DNA from: Patescibacteria group bacterium
GTDB taxonomy: Bacteria > Patescibacteriota > Gracilibacteria > BD1-5 > UBA6164
Reading direction: 5' to 3'
DNA length: 9,403 nucleotides
Assembly: GCA_018623505.1 (NCBI GenBank)
Contig: JAAZVM010000012.1
Span: forward strand, 1-9,403
A program made the translations under genes and the position numbers. Positions 1 through 8,333 of the stretch are shown here, one piece after another (positions within the stretch are counted from its first letter, which is position 1; each line of letters begins with the position of its first letter). The notes beneath the pieces are model-generated. The model saw only the letters and a list, made by a program, of their open reading frames with translations, was not told the origin of the DNA and did not search any database.

Positions 1-1749
1 AAGAAATATATATATGATATGATTTCTTGAATAGATATAAATAATTTATCTTCAGAAAATGAACTTTATAATGAGTATAAAAATCTTGTACAAATTAAAA
101 ATTTCTGAAATATAAATTGAGTAAAAATAGAGTCTCTAAAATTTAAAAACATCAAAGAAGATATAGATAATTGAAATATAATTAATCTAACTTCTTGAAG
201 AAAAATATATTCTTGAGATACAGCTTCTACAGTTAAATATTATAGAGGTGATAGTGGAGAAGTAGAATTCTTTATTATACCAAAAAATAGATATGTAGAG
301 CTTAAAACAAATATAACTGTAGTTTCTATAATTTGAGATACTTATATCACAAATGGAGAAATATATGTTTATGAATGAGCAGAAATAAGAAACTATTTAT
401 GATTTCCATTTTTCGAGGGTTCTAAGATTTATTATGATTGAAATGATAATTTAGTTCAAGATAATTCTTATATAGAGCTAGAGTATTATGATGAATCAGA
501 ACTTTCACTTGATTTTGAATATGACAGATCTTGGGAATTATATGATTTATGAGAATCAAAAAATATTTATAATGTATCTATAAGTAAAAACAATGATTTT
601 TACTATTCAAAAATGAATTCTTTTTCTTGAAATATACTTTCAACTATCAACTGACAAGTATTGTTATCACCACAAGTTCAAGCTGATAATGTAAATCCAG
701 AATTGTATCTAGATAAATTATTATTACCTGTTTATCAAGAAAAAGATTATGAATTGGCAAACTTTATATTTGATGATTCATGAGTAAATGGTATACAAAA
801 TATATTTATAGATTTTGATTTAGAGTTAGATTCTGATCTAGATTGAAATACTAAAAATGATGATGATAGTAGTGAAATGGAAAACATAAACTTTATAAAA
901 TGAAATGATAGTTTGATTTTGAGACTATGAAAATTTGATTCTTTATTTAAGAAAAATATCTGAATTACTATTGTAGATTCAAATAATAATGTTACATATA
1001 AAGATATTAATTTAGAAGTTTATAGTCCAGTTCCAAGTATATCATCATTTGATTGAGAAAATATTAGATGAGATATAAACGAAAGCCTTACAGATGAGCC
1101 TGTAAATATATATAGATATAGAGCTTGATGATTGACTCAATTGAAAAATTCTCAAAATAATTTTGTATCAAATACAAATTCTTGAGATTTTAGCTTTAAA
1201 GTTGATGATTCGAATTCTTGACTTGATATATTCAAAGATGAAATTAAAATAGCTTCTATTGATGAATTTACTTGAAAAATAACAATTTTAAACTCTTGAT
1301 ATAAAGTTGAAGTTATAAAATCAAATGACGATTCTAATGAAGTGGTTTATCCTAAACTTGCTATAACAGACATAAATAATAATGAAGTATATTATCAAAC
1401 TATAAAAACAACCGGTTCAAATGTATCAGTTGTAAATGACTTTGATGATGCTGATGAAAGCTGAGTTTATATAATGTTTATAGATAAAGTAAATTATAAT
1501 TATTATATATTACCAGATAATATAAGTTATAACCCATGATTGTTATCTATTTATAGAAACTCTAATCTAGAAAAAGAAGCTTTGTTTTCTGTTTTTCCAG
1601 ATGGTAGAATTTTTTCTGCAAATGATTATTATGAATTGGTTTATGATAATTATGAGGACAATGTAATTATAAAATTATATGATAGACACTTCAATCGTGA
1701 AGTTGCTAGAGTTATGTATAATGTAAATAGTGAATTCCTTATAAAATAA
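1..1749 (+). CDS. Large secreted/surface-type protein, C-terminal part (5' truncated), function unknown
   Basis: The reading frame is open from the first base to TAA at 1747-1749 only if TGA is read as glycine, giving 582 residues of a longer protein whose start lies left of the window. It is rich in Asn, Asp, Ser, Tyr and Ile and almost free of Cys, with alternating short strand-like stretches, as in extracellular beta-sandwich proteins. At window residues 270-283 there is an acidic segment, IDFDLELDSDLDGN, followed by NTKNDDD; similar Asp-rich, possibly calcium-binding linkers precede Ig/PKD-like domains in large CPR surface proteins (from memory of such proteins, not a search). After residue 340 the segments EVYSPVPSISSFDGENI and VNIYRYRAGG look like Ig-like strands. 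No membrane anchor is visible in this part. A shared terminator follows directly, and the neighbour beyond it is also secreted. Function is not recognised; surface location is inferred. Confidence 0.8.
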
Positions 1750-1780
1750 AAAAATACTGAAATATTTCAGTATTTTTTTA
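1748..1780. terminator. Bidirectional terminator between convergent genes
   Basis: A perfect palindrome built on AATACTGAAAT/ATTTCAGTATT is centred between 1763 and 1764 and flanked by A-runs on the left and T-runs on the right, so each strand ends in a U-tract. It starts inside the stop codon of the + strand gene and ends 3 bases before the stop of the - strand gene. One hairpin therefore serves both transcripts. Confidence 0.85.
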
Positions 1781-1782
1781 TT

Positions 1783-4140
1783 TTAATAATAATAGTAATA
1801 ATCATTCATTTGAAAAACATCTTTATAGTCTTCAAAGTTTTCTGGAGCTTTTATTTCTCAGTTTGTTTCAAATAATTTTCATTCATTTTTTAGTTTAAAC
1901 TCTATTATTTTGTCATTTGAATTTTCCTTCATCATATCAATTATTATTTCTAGATTATTTTTGTTGTTTTTCATATCATAATCTATATCAAAATCAACTT
2001 TATAATTATCTTTTTTATCTATTTCAAGTTCTTTTACTATGTCATAATCTTGTATAACTTTTCAGTCTATAACTACTAGAGATTCAGGAAAGCTTGAATC
2101 CATTTTGTAATAAGTACCAATTATAATGGCCTCATGATTTCATTTGTAATCATATCATACTCAATAAACTTGATAAAATTTATGAGCTTTTACTCAGCTT
2201 CATCATACTTTTGTAAAAACTAGATATTCTTCTCAAGTAATTGGATTTATATAGTCTTCTTTATTTATCTTTAATAAATCGTAGTTAACTTTATTGTTTT
2301 CATCAACAATTTTTGATAAATCTACTCATTTAGCCATTTCTATACTTATATATTTACTTATGTTATTTATATCAGAATAAACTTTTGAAGTTTTTGCATC
2401 TCTTTTTCAGTTATCTAAAAGGTAACTGTTTACTATTATGTCATTATCTAAGTTAAGGGTTTCACTTGAGTAAAGTCATTGAGTTTTTACACTTATAAGT
2501 TCATTTCATAACTCATCAAAGAAGTACGTATTACCATTTATATCATATTTACCAAAGCTTAATTCTCAGTTCATTAAATCATTTTCATATCTAGAATCAT
2601 TATAATTGTAATTAAGTTCTAGATTACTTATTTTTTTATCATTTGTAAGTTTTCAATCTATATCCATTTTATAAACTTTTGTATAGTTAGTGTCATCATA
2701 ATAACTATATCTAGAGTTTTCTATTTTTATAAATCAGTCTATATTATTTTCTTTAAGTTCAAGTTTCATTACTTCTTTATCTTTTTCTTTTGCAGAGAAA
2801 ACAAAGTTTTTAATTTTTGAATTCTGTAATTCAGAATCAAAATTTATATCATAAGAATAATTATCTTTTATAGATACAGAGAATTTATTATTTTTTACAT
2901 ACTCTAAATCCATGTATAGATTTCAGTAATCAGTCATATAATTTACCTCATCTATAGAGTTAGAAGAGTATTTCATTTCTACATAAAAATCTCATTGATT
3001 TGATATTTCCTTAAACCCTATCGTAGTATTTGCGGTATTGCTAATATCCATGTATATATATCACATTTCTTTTAATCATTCTATCATATCTTTATATTGT
3101 GATTCACTACAAGAATCTCCATAAAAAGGATCAAAATAATCATTTATCTTTTTTGCAAAATTACAAAATTCTATAGTTGGTTCAAGTAAGTATTTATTAT
3201 CTTCTATCTTTGAAACAGCTTTTAGTAAAGGTAATTTACTTAAGTTTTCTATTTCTTTATTTACTGTATCTTCAATAGTTTCTATGTTACTCATTTTGAA
3301 ACTTGATAATTCAGAGCCAAATTTTATAAACTTATCTTCATCAAAAACTTCTTTTGCACTATCATAGAAGCTTTTATAGTAACTAAGTATATCTTCATCG
3401 GAAAGGTATAAATCTTTCATTTTTAAGTATACATCATTTTCTTTTAAAACAGCTTCTAAAAATGTTTTTAGTTCTATATTTTGATCATATCAATCAAAAC
3501 TGAAATCTATATCTCATTTAAAGCTATAATCCTCTCAACTTACTATTTGTCTGTAGTCACTTATAGAAAGATTTAGATTTAACTGATTTTCTCAAAAGTT
3601 AGAATTTAAACTAGTTTGAAAATCTCAGTTTGATTCCATATTTTTATAGTAGTATTCATCTATTTTTTTAAACAATTCTTCTGATAATTTTTCTAAATTA
3701 TTGTTTAATAATACAGTTAAATCATTAAGTCTTTTGTTTACTTCTTTTTTTTCATCAAGAGATATTTCAGAAGTTTTTAAATCTTCTATAGTATCTTCTA
3801 CTTTTTCGACAAGAGAGCTAGTTTTACTTAACTCATAACTTACTTTTACCTCTAAATAATTTATTACATCATTTAGTTCTTTGTTTTTGTATATTTTACT
3901 TTTATCAATCTTATCAAGTTTCACTTTTAGTTTTTTGAGCTTAGCAGGATTTTCACTAAGTTTTTCAACTATTTGGTCTATTTGACTAGCATAAGTTTTT
4001 CACTTTTTAGTTTTTTGAAGTTCATACTTAGTTATGATAACTTGTTTTTGTAAGTTAGTATCACTGGCAGAAACTTTTGTAAAAGCCAAAGAGTTAAAAA
4101 CTAGAAAAAGTATTAGTAGAGAGCTAATAAATTTTTTCAT
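1783..4140 (-). CDS. 785-residue secreted protein of unknown function
   Basis: With TGA as Gly the frame runs unbroken from ATG at 4140 to TAA at 1783-1785. Residues 1-25 form a Sec signal peptide (MKKF, a hydrophobic core, then KVSA before SD) with no lipobox Cys. Residues 27 to about 170 are Lys/Glu/Leu-rich and probably helical or coiled coil. From about 172 the protein becomes strand-rich, with phrases such as SFKGDIDFSFDGYDQNIELK followed by FLEAVLKENDVYLKMKDL. These recall the curved beta-sheet of LolA/LppX-like lipoprotein folds, but that is a weak impression. Residues 220-330 are again mostly helical, and the rest alternates polar strands. The C-terminus is Asp followed by five Tyr, encoded by an AT-only-like repeat. 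The gene lies downstream of an O-antigen ligase but is separated from it by a terminator. The product is predicted to be exported; its activity is unknown. Confidence 0.82.
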
Positions 4141-4144
4141 AAAT

Positions 4145-4172
4145 AAAAAGGGTTAAAATTATAACCCTTTTA
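4145..4172 (-). terminator. Terminator after the O-antigen ligase gene
   Basis: A 10-bp stem, AAAAGGGTTA with TAACCCTTTT (4162-4171 with 4146-4155) and a 6-base loop, is followed on the - strand by more T. It begins 3 bases past the ligase stop codon and ends 4 bases before the next start codon. The downstream gene must therefore be started inside the hairpin or be read by leak-through. Confidence 0.75.
4158..4163 (-). promoter_or_regulatory. Possible -10 box (TATAAT) of the 785-residue protein gene
   Basis: Read on the - strand, an exact TATAAT lies in the loop and inner stem of the preceding gene's terminator. It would give a leader of roughly 10 bases before the ATG at 4140, similar to the leader predicted for the pilin-like operon. 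I see no good -35 hexamer at the usual distance (TCAAAA at 17 bases). In DNA this AT-rich the match could be chance. Confidence 0.35.
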
Positions 4173-4174
4173 TA

Positions 4175-5431
4175 TTATCTTTTTGATGCAAATAATCAAA
4201 TGAATATAGAAATCAAAAATGATAAGTATGTAGATTCAAAAGTATGTAAAAATACATTCATTATTAGTACTGCAAAAAACATTCAAAATATAATTCTAGA
4301 TTTTTTATATACTCTTTTTAAAAGTGAAAAAATAATTATAAAAAATAATCATATATATATAACTCATCCTTCTATCATAAGCTGAATATACCAGCTTTCA
4401 GGTATGTAGTACTCTTCCTCTTTTTTCGTTGTTTTATCAGGATATATATATCTATATGCAGGTCAACTTTCAGCTAATCATTGACCAAATATGTTTTCCT
4501 TAAATCTATCTATTCATACTGCCATTCTATCAAAGTGTCATGTAGTAGATGAATTTCTTAATACAATATTTTCAATTTGATTATGAAATATTATTCAAAG
4601 GCTTCAGAAAAACAATAAGAATCATGCAATTATTTTTGCTATATGTTTTTTAAACCTTTTGTATAAGTACTTAAAATTTAGTAAGAAAATTATTCAAATA
4701 GCTGAAAATATTCATAATAATGCACTTCTAGAATATGTAAGAATTATTAACCAAAAAAGAAAAATCATAGTAGATATAACCCAAAACTCAGTTTTCTTTT
4801 TTTGAAAGTGTAAAAATATTCATGAGAAAATTATCAAAAAATAAGCCATTGTGTTTGGTCAGTCTAGTATTCATTGAAATCTTCTAATTCCAGAGTTTTC
4901 CAGTCAGTGATAAATAGGAACTCATCACTTATATATCCAGTCACTTACATAGTCTATATATCAAAACTCTATCAAAAACTCTTCTTTTAATCTAAACTTT
5001 ATCATAAATGAAAAAAGTAGCATAGAGGCTCAAGAGTATAAAAATATACGGATTAAGTCTTTTGTTTTTACTTTTAAGTAATGTTTTCAATTTTTATAAA
5101 TCATTATAACTATCAAAAACATAAAATCATATCTTCATCAGTGAATTATGCTATTTATTCATAATCAATTTACAAAACTTATAAAAACTCAGTAAATTAT
5201 AAAAAGTATTATAGAATAATCGATTATATCTAGTTTAGGAAACTTCCTATCTTTTATAAATTGGTAAGCAAGACTTAGCAATATAAAAACTAGTAGTAAT
5301 TCTTTTATAAAAAATCAAGCTTTAGGTATTCATACTATATTTGTAAAAAATACAGATACAAAAACATAAAAAGGTAGAATTATTACTGCAAATTGAGTAA
5401 GTAGTGTAAATAGGTTTGTTTTTTTGAACAT
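4175..5431 (-). CDS. O-antigen ligase / Wzy polymerase family membrane protein
   Basis: 418 residues, close to the usual 400-450 for the family. The protein is very hydrophobic with about ten predicted membrane helices. Proteins of this family (Wzy_C-type) sit in the cytoplasmic membrane and transfer or polymerise lipid-linked glycans on the outer face. Visible hallmarks are the TYSRSALLG segment at residues 232-240 (family T-x-S-R-S/G), a long extracytoplasmic loop at roughly 275-345 with GQGLAESGPAY, and then ESWYIQLMIEGG from residue 345, the counterpart of the family's E-x-W-Y-L-Q-x-x-x-E-x-G. Several of these glycines are TGA. The gene follows a GT4 glycosyltransferase on the same strand after its terminator, which supports a polysaccharide role. 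The start at 5431 has no Shine-Dalgarno sequence. Whether it acts as ligase or polymerase cannot be told from sequence. Confidence 0.82.
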
Positions 5432-5465
5432 TTTATAAATTTTATTTATTACTAATTAAATAATA

Positions 5466-5502
5466 AATAAAACAGTAAAAATGTAAAATTTACTGTTTTA
5501 TT
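5466..5502 (-). terminator. Terminator overlapping the glycosyltransferase stop codon
   Basis: A 14-bp perfect stem (5466-5479 pairing with 5489-5502, core AAAACAGTAAA) has a 9-base loop. On the - strand the upstream arm contains the last sense codons and the TAA of the glycosyltransferase gene, so the stem can form only after the ribosome leaves. The U-tract is short and interrupted, so strength is uncertain. Confidence 0.65.
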
Positions 5503-6617
5503 ATTTCTGATAATTTTTTCTCAAATACTTTTTTATCAAACTCTTTAGCTGTTTTTATGCAGTCTTCTTTTTTATATTTTCAAGAGTTTACTTTTTCATT
5601 AAAAATTTTAAATTTTTCTATAAAATCATCTCCATCTTTTTTATCAAAAAAATCTCATGTAATTCAAGCTTTTACGGTTTCTTTTAGTCATCATCAGTTG
5701 TATGCAAAAACAGGCTTTCATGCTGACATAACTTCTATCGGAACCATTCAGAAATCTTCTTCTCAAGGGAAAATAAGTCATTTACTATTTTGTACTATAG
5801 ATACTAGTTCGTCAGAGTATTTTGCTCATAAAAATTTTATACTTTTATTTTTTACTATTTTTTCTAGTTTATCTTTATAGTCTCATGCTCAAATTATAAG
5901 AAGTTTTTCATCAATTTCATTAAATCAATTAATTGCAACTTCGATTTTTTTAAACTCTGTAAGTGCTGAAATTATTATATAATAATTTTCTTCTGAGTAC
6001 TTTTCAACTTTTTTATTAAATCTATCCGTTTCAATTGGTGGATAAAGAATTATAGAATCTTTTTTATAGTATTTTTTTATCCTGTTTGCAGTATTTTTAC
6101 TATTTGCTATGTTTATATCAACTCTTTTACTTGCTATATAATCCCATTGTCTAAAATCTAAAAACCATTTATTTATTAAAGGCTTCATTATGTATTTTTT
6201 CCAGCCATTATTTAATCATAAGTCGTTTTTATATTCGTTTGTCCAATCCCATAAGTATCTTGCAGGAGAGTGATAATAAACTACAAACTTAGTTTCTGGT
6301 TTTGTGATAGCTCAGTGAGCAAATCATGAACTAGAACATATAACTAAATCATATCCTGAAAAATCTAGTTGTTCTGCACTTTCTGCCATAAAAGGTAGGC
6401 AAAATCTTTGTTTTTTTGTTATTTTATATATTTTTTGACTTTTTAAATCAAAAACTTGTTTATTTATTATAGATTTTGGAAATATGCTTCATACTTTTTC
6501 TTCATCGTAAATAAGAGTAAAAATATCAGCATCTTTATATAAATTTAATAAGTTTTCTACTACTTTTTCAGCTCATCAGATTTTAATCATCATTTCATGT
6601 AGTATTGCTACTTTCAT
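5490..6617 (-). CDS. GT4 family glycosyltransferase (WbaZ/mannosyltransferase-like)
   Basis: 375 residues from ATG at 6617 to TAA at 5490-5492, a complete GT-B glycosyltransferase of family GT4, which transfers a sugar from a nucleotide donor to a lipid-linked acceptor at the cytoplasmic side of the membrane. N-terminal domain: MKVAILHE with GGAEKVVENL at residues 14-23, where both first glycines are TGA. Residues 116-124, HSPARYLWD, match the H-T/S-P-x-R-Y-x-W-D block typical of WbaZ-like O-antigen mannosyltransferases. C-terminal domain: ILYPPIETDRF, then the donor-binding EX7E motif E287-DFGMVPI-E295, followed by VMSAGKPVFAYNGGGLKETV. No signal peptide or membrane helix is seen. It is divergent from the pilin-like operon and precedes the O-antigen ligase gene, so both probably serve the same surface glycan. 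The sugar specificity is inferred from the family only. Confidence 0.9.
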
Positions 6618-6638
6618 TTTTTCTTTTATCTTAAATAT

Positions 6639-6668
6639 ATTTTACAAATAATAATTATTTTTTGTAAA
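6639..6668 (-). promoter_or_regulatory. Putative promoter of the glycosyltransferase gene
   Basis: On the - strand, TTTACA (6668-6663), an 18-base spacer and TAAAAT (6644-6639) make a reasonable sigma-70-type promoter about 20 bases before the ATG at 6617. The weak purine stretch AAAAGAAAAA just before the start is the nearest thing to a ribosome binding site here. The very AT-rich context lowers confidence. Confidence 0.45.
6641..6668. repeat. Inverted repeat in the divergent promoter region
   Basis: TTTACAAA (6641-6648) is repeated inverted as TTTGTAAA (6661-6668), separated by 12 AT bases. It covers the putative leftward promoter and lies just upstream of the rightward -35 box. It could be an operator for a dimeric regulator or a simple AT-rich coincidence. 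Confidence 0.4.
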
Positions 6669-6679
6669 AAACTAATTTT

Positions 6680-6708
6680 TTGTTAAAATTTTAAAAATTT
6701 AATATAGT
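6680..6708 (+). promoter_or_regulatory. Promoter of the pilin-like/metallopeptidase operon
   Basis: TTGTTA (6680-6685), exactly 17 bases, then TATAGT (6703-6708): a near-consensus sigma-70-type promoter. Transcription would start near 6715, leaving a leader of about 8 bases before the ATG at 6723, too short for a standard Shine-Dalgarno site. None is present. Confidence 0.55.
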
Positions 6709-6722
6709 TTAATTCCTATTAA

Positions 6723-7136
6723 ATGAAAAAAATATTAACTACAATTCTTTTGTCACTTTCTTTTTTTATGGTAAATGCAGAAGAATCGGCTGGTACTGAT
6801 AAAACAAAAGACTTTAACTCTTCTTGATTTATGATTGATGTATCATGAGAAAACTGATTGCTTCCAAATACTAATGTAAACTTTTGAAATGCAGAAACTA
6901 CTGACCAAAGAGTTAATTGGCTTTTGTGAACTATTATACAAAAACTTATGGTAGCTCTTTGAGTTTTGTCAGTTCTTATAATGACTGTATGAGCTTGATA
7001 TATGATTCTAAACTTCTGACAAGATAGCTTTATAGACAAGTGAAAAAAGATTTTTTTATCTTGAGTTACCGCTATGGTTGTTTCTCTTTCCTCTTATTAC
7101 ATAGTTTCATTGGTTAGATTTTTACTATATAATTAA
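6723..7136 (+). CDS. Pilin-like small membrane protein 1 (VirB2/TrbC-type layout)
   Basis: 137 residues; eleven of its twelve glycines are TGA, so it is invisible in the standard code. Residues 1-19 are a signal peptide (MKKI, a hydrophobic core, then VNA before EE). A polar Asn/Asp/Ser-rich segment follows to about 68, then helix 1 at about 70-97, a short loop GQDSFIDKGKK, and helix 2 at about 110-135. Signal peptide, soluble N-terminal part and two closely spaced helices with a Lys-rich loop is the design of T4SS pilin-like (VirB2/TrbC) subunits, which are common in CPR genomes. First gene of the operon, right behind a good promoter; 6 bases separate it from the next. Its loop is the least like the other three. 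It may be a pilus subunit or a membrane-pore component; sequence alone does not decide. Confidence 0.75.
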
Positions 7137-7142
7137 AATTAA

Positions 7143-7520
7143 GTGAAAAAAATATTATATACAATTTTATCATTCTTGTTTTTAAAAATCACTACTTTTG
7201 CAGCAGATGCACCGATTATAAATTGTGCTTGATTACCATGATGTTCAGATTCTAGTTTAACTAATCCTACACAACCAAATATATCTAACAATAGCACTCA
7301 AACATTTTTAGTTGATATAATCTCAAATTTTATAGATATAATCTTGGTTTTATCTGTTTTTGCAATTATATTTAGTGGTATACTTTATATACTTTCTTGA
7401 TGAGAAGAGGAAAAAGCAAACAAAGCAAAAAAGTGGATAATTTGGTCCCTTGTTTGAGTTTTTCTATCTATTTCTTCTTGGGGAATTATAAACTTTATAA
7501 ATAATTCTACTATTTCTTAA
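7143..7520 (+). CDS. Pilin-like small membrane protein 2 (VirB2/TrbC-type layout)
   Basis: 125 residues starting at GTG. An in-frame TAA at 7140-7142 touches this codon, so no earlier start is possible, and its first bases align with the ATG region of gene 1. Signal peptide residues 1-21 (ITTFAA before DA); a short N-terminal part with two Cys (28 and 34) flanking AGLPG; helix 1 at about 59-84; the loop SGGEEEKANKAKK (85-97); helix 2 at about 98-119. The SGGEEEK-NKAKK loop between two helices is the strongest family mark in the operon and is characteristic of the T4SS pilin-like proteins of CPR bacteria. The two loop glycines are consecutive TGA codons. The Cys pair could form a disulfide outside the membrane. 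Confidence 0.82.
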
Positions 7521-7532
7521 TTATAATTTTTT

Positions 7533-7913
7533 ATGTATAAAATCATTGCTTTTGTTTTATGTTTTTTTTCATTTTTTATGATTTGAAATGCTGCAGTTAA
7601 TGAGTGAAATGATGATATTAAGAATTGATTATTGGGTAATTATGAAAATGATTTTGTTGAAATAAATGATTGAACTAACTGAGTAAGTGTAGTTACTGAT
7701 ATATTATCTTGGTTTAAGGATCAGATTTTTTCACTAATAATGATTCTTTCTATCTGAGTATTTATTTTTGTTTGAATAAAACTTGCAACAGCAAAGTGAA
7801 ATCCAGAAGAGTTTAAAAAAGCATGGATGCAATTTATTTATGCTATTATATGAATCTTTTTTGTATTTATGGCTTGGTGATTGGTAAAGCTTGTTTCTAC
7901 TTTAAGTATTTAA
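7533..7913 (+). CDS. Pilin-like small membrane protein 3 (VirB2/TrbC-type layout)
   Basis: 126 residues; ten of eleven glycines are TGA. Signal peptide about 1-21 (MYKIIAFVL, hydrophobic, GNAA before VNE), an acidic Asn/Gly-rich segment to about 55, helix 1 at about 63-84, the loop TAKGNPEEFKKAWMQ (86-100), and helix 2 at about 101-122 ending WGLVKLVSTLSI. The layout matches genes 2 and 4, but the loop uses GNPEEFKKAW in place of SGGEEEK-NKAKK, so this is a diverged subunit type, not a recent copy. It lies 12 bases after gene 2 and 11 bases before gene 4. No Cys in the mature part. Confidence 0.78.
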
Positions 7914-7924
7914 AATATATATCT

Positions 7925-8332
7925 ATGAGAAAAATTTTATCCATATTATTTATTTTGTTTTTTTCTTTGTTTTTATCTTTCGATTATTCTTATTCTGATT
8001 GTAAATATAGTTCTTGAACTTCTGTTTCAAAAAACCTATGAGATTGTTTTAGTGAAGGAGCTTTTATATGAAAAACAGGAGATGTAAAAATATGAGAATG
8101 ATTTGATACACAAATTCAAAAATGGACAACTTGAATAGCTACTTTTTTATGAATTATGTCAGTATTTGGTATAGTATATGGTACTGTTTTTATGGTTACT
8201 AGTGCTTGAGAAGATGAAAAAATAAATAAATGAAAAACAGCAATTAAGTGGTCTGTTATATGATTTATAGCTATTTTGTCTGCTTCAGCTATAGTAAACA
8301 TAGTTATTAAGTTAGTTTATACTATTTGATAA
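7925..8332 (+). CDS. Pilin-like small membrane protein 4 (VirB2/TrbC-type layout)
   Basis: 135 residues ending Gly(TGA)-TAA. A long hydrophobic signal peptide or anchor occupies residues 1-19, then a segment with Cys26 and Cys41 and several glycines, helix 1 at about 70-92, the loop SAGEDEKINKGKT (93-105), and helix 2 at about 107-133. The loop parallels SGGEEEKANKAKK of gene 2, and the pair of N-terminal cysteines is also shared with gene 2, though with wider spacing (15 residues against 6). The next gene starts 1 base after the stop, suggesting translational coupling with the metallopeptidase. It is probably a membrane or appendage subunit. Confidence 0.8.
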
Positions 8333-8333
8333 A

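Noticed and set aside
4200..4385. 61-codon ORF on the + strand
   Set aside because: It lies opposite the 3' end of the O-antigen ligase gene and has no recognisable features.
5557..5880. 107-codon ORF on the + strand
   Set aside because: It is antisense to the glycosyltransferase, which has clear family motifs over this stretch.
6719..7039. 106-codon ORF on the - strand
   Set aside because: It is antisense to pilin-like gene 1 and shows no signal peptide or motif; it is open because TGA-rich coding sequence reads as TCA on the other strand.
7823..8017. 64-codon hydrophobic ORF on the + strand
   Set aside because: It is out of frame across the end of pilin-like gene 3 and the start of gene 4, both better supported.
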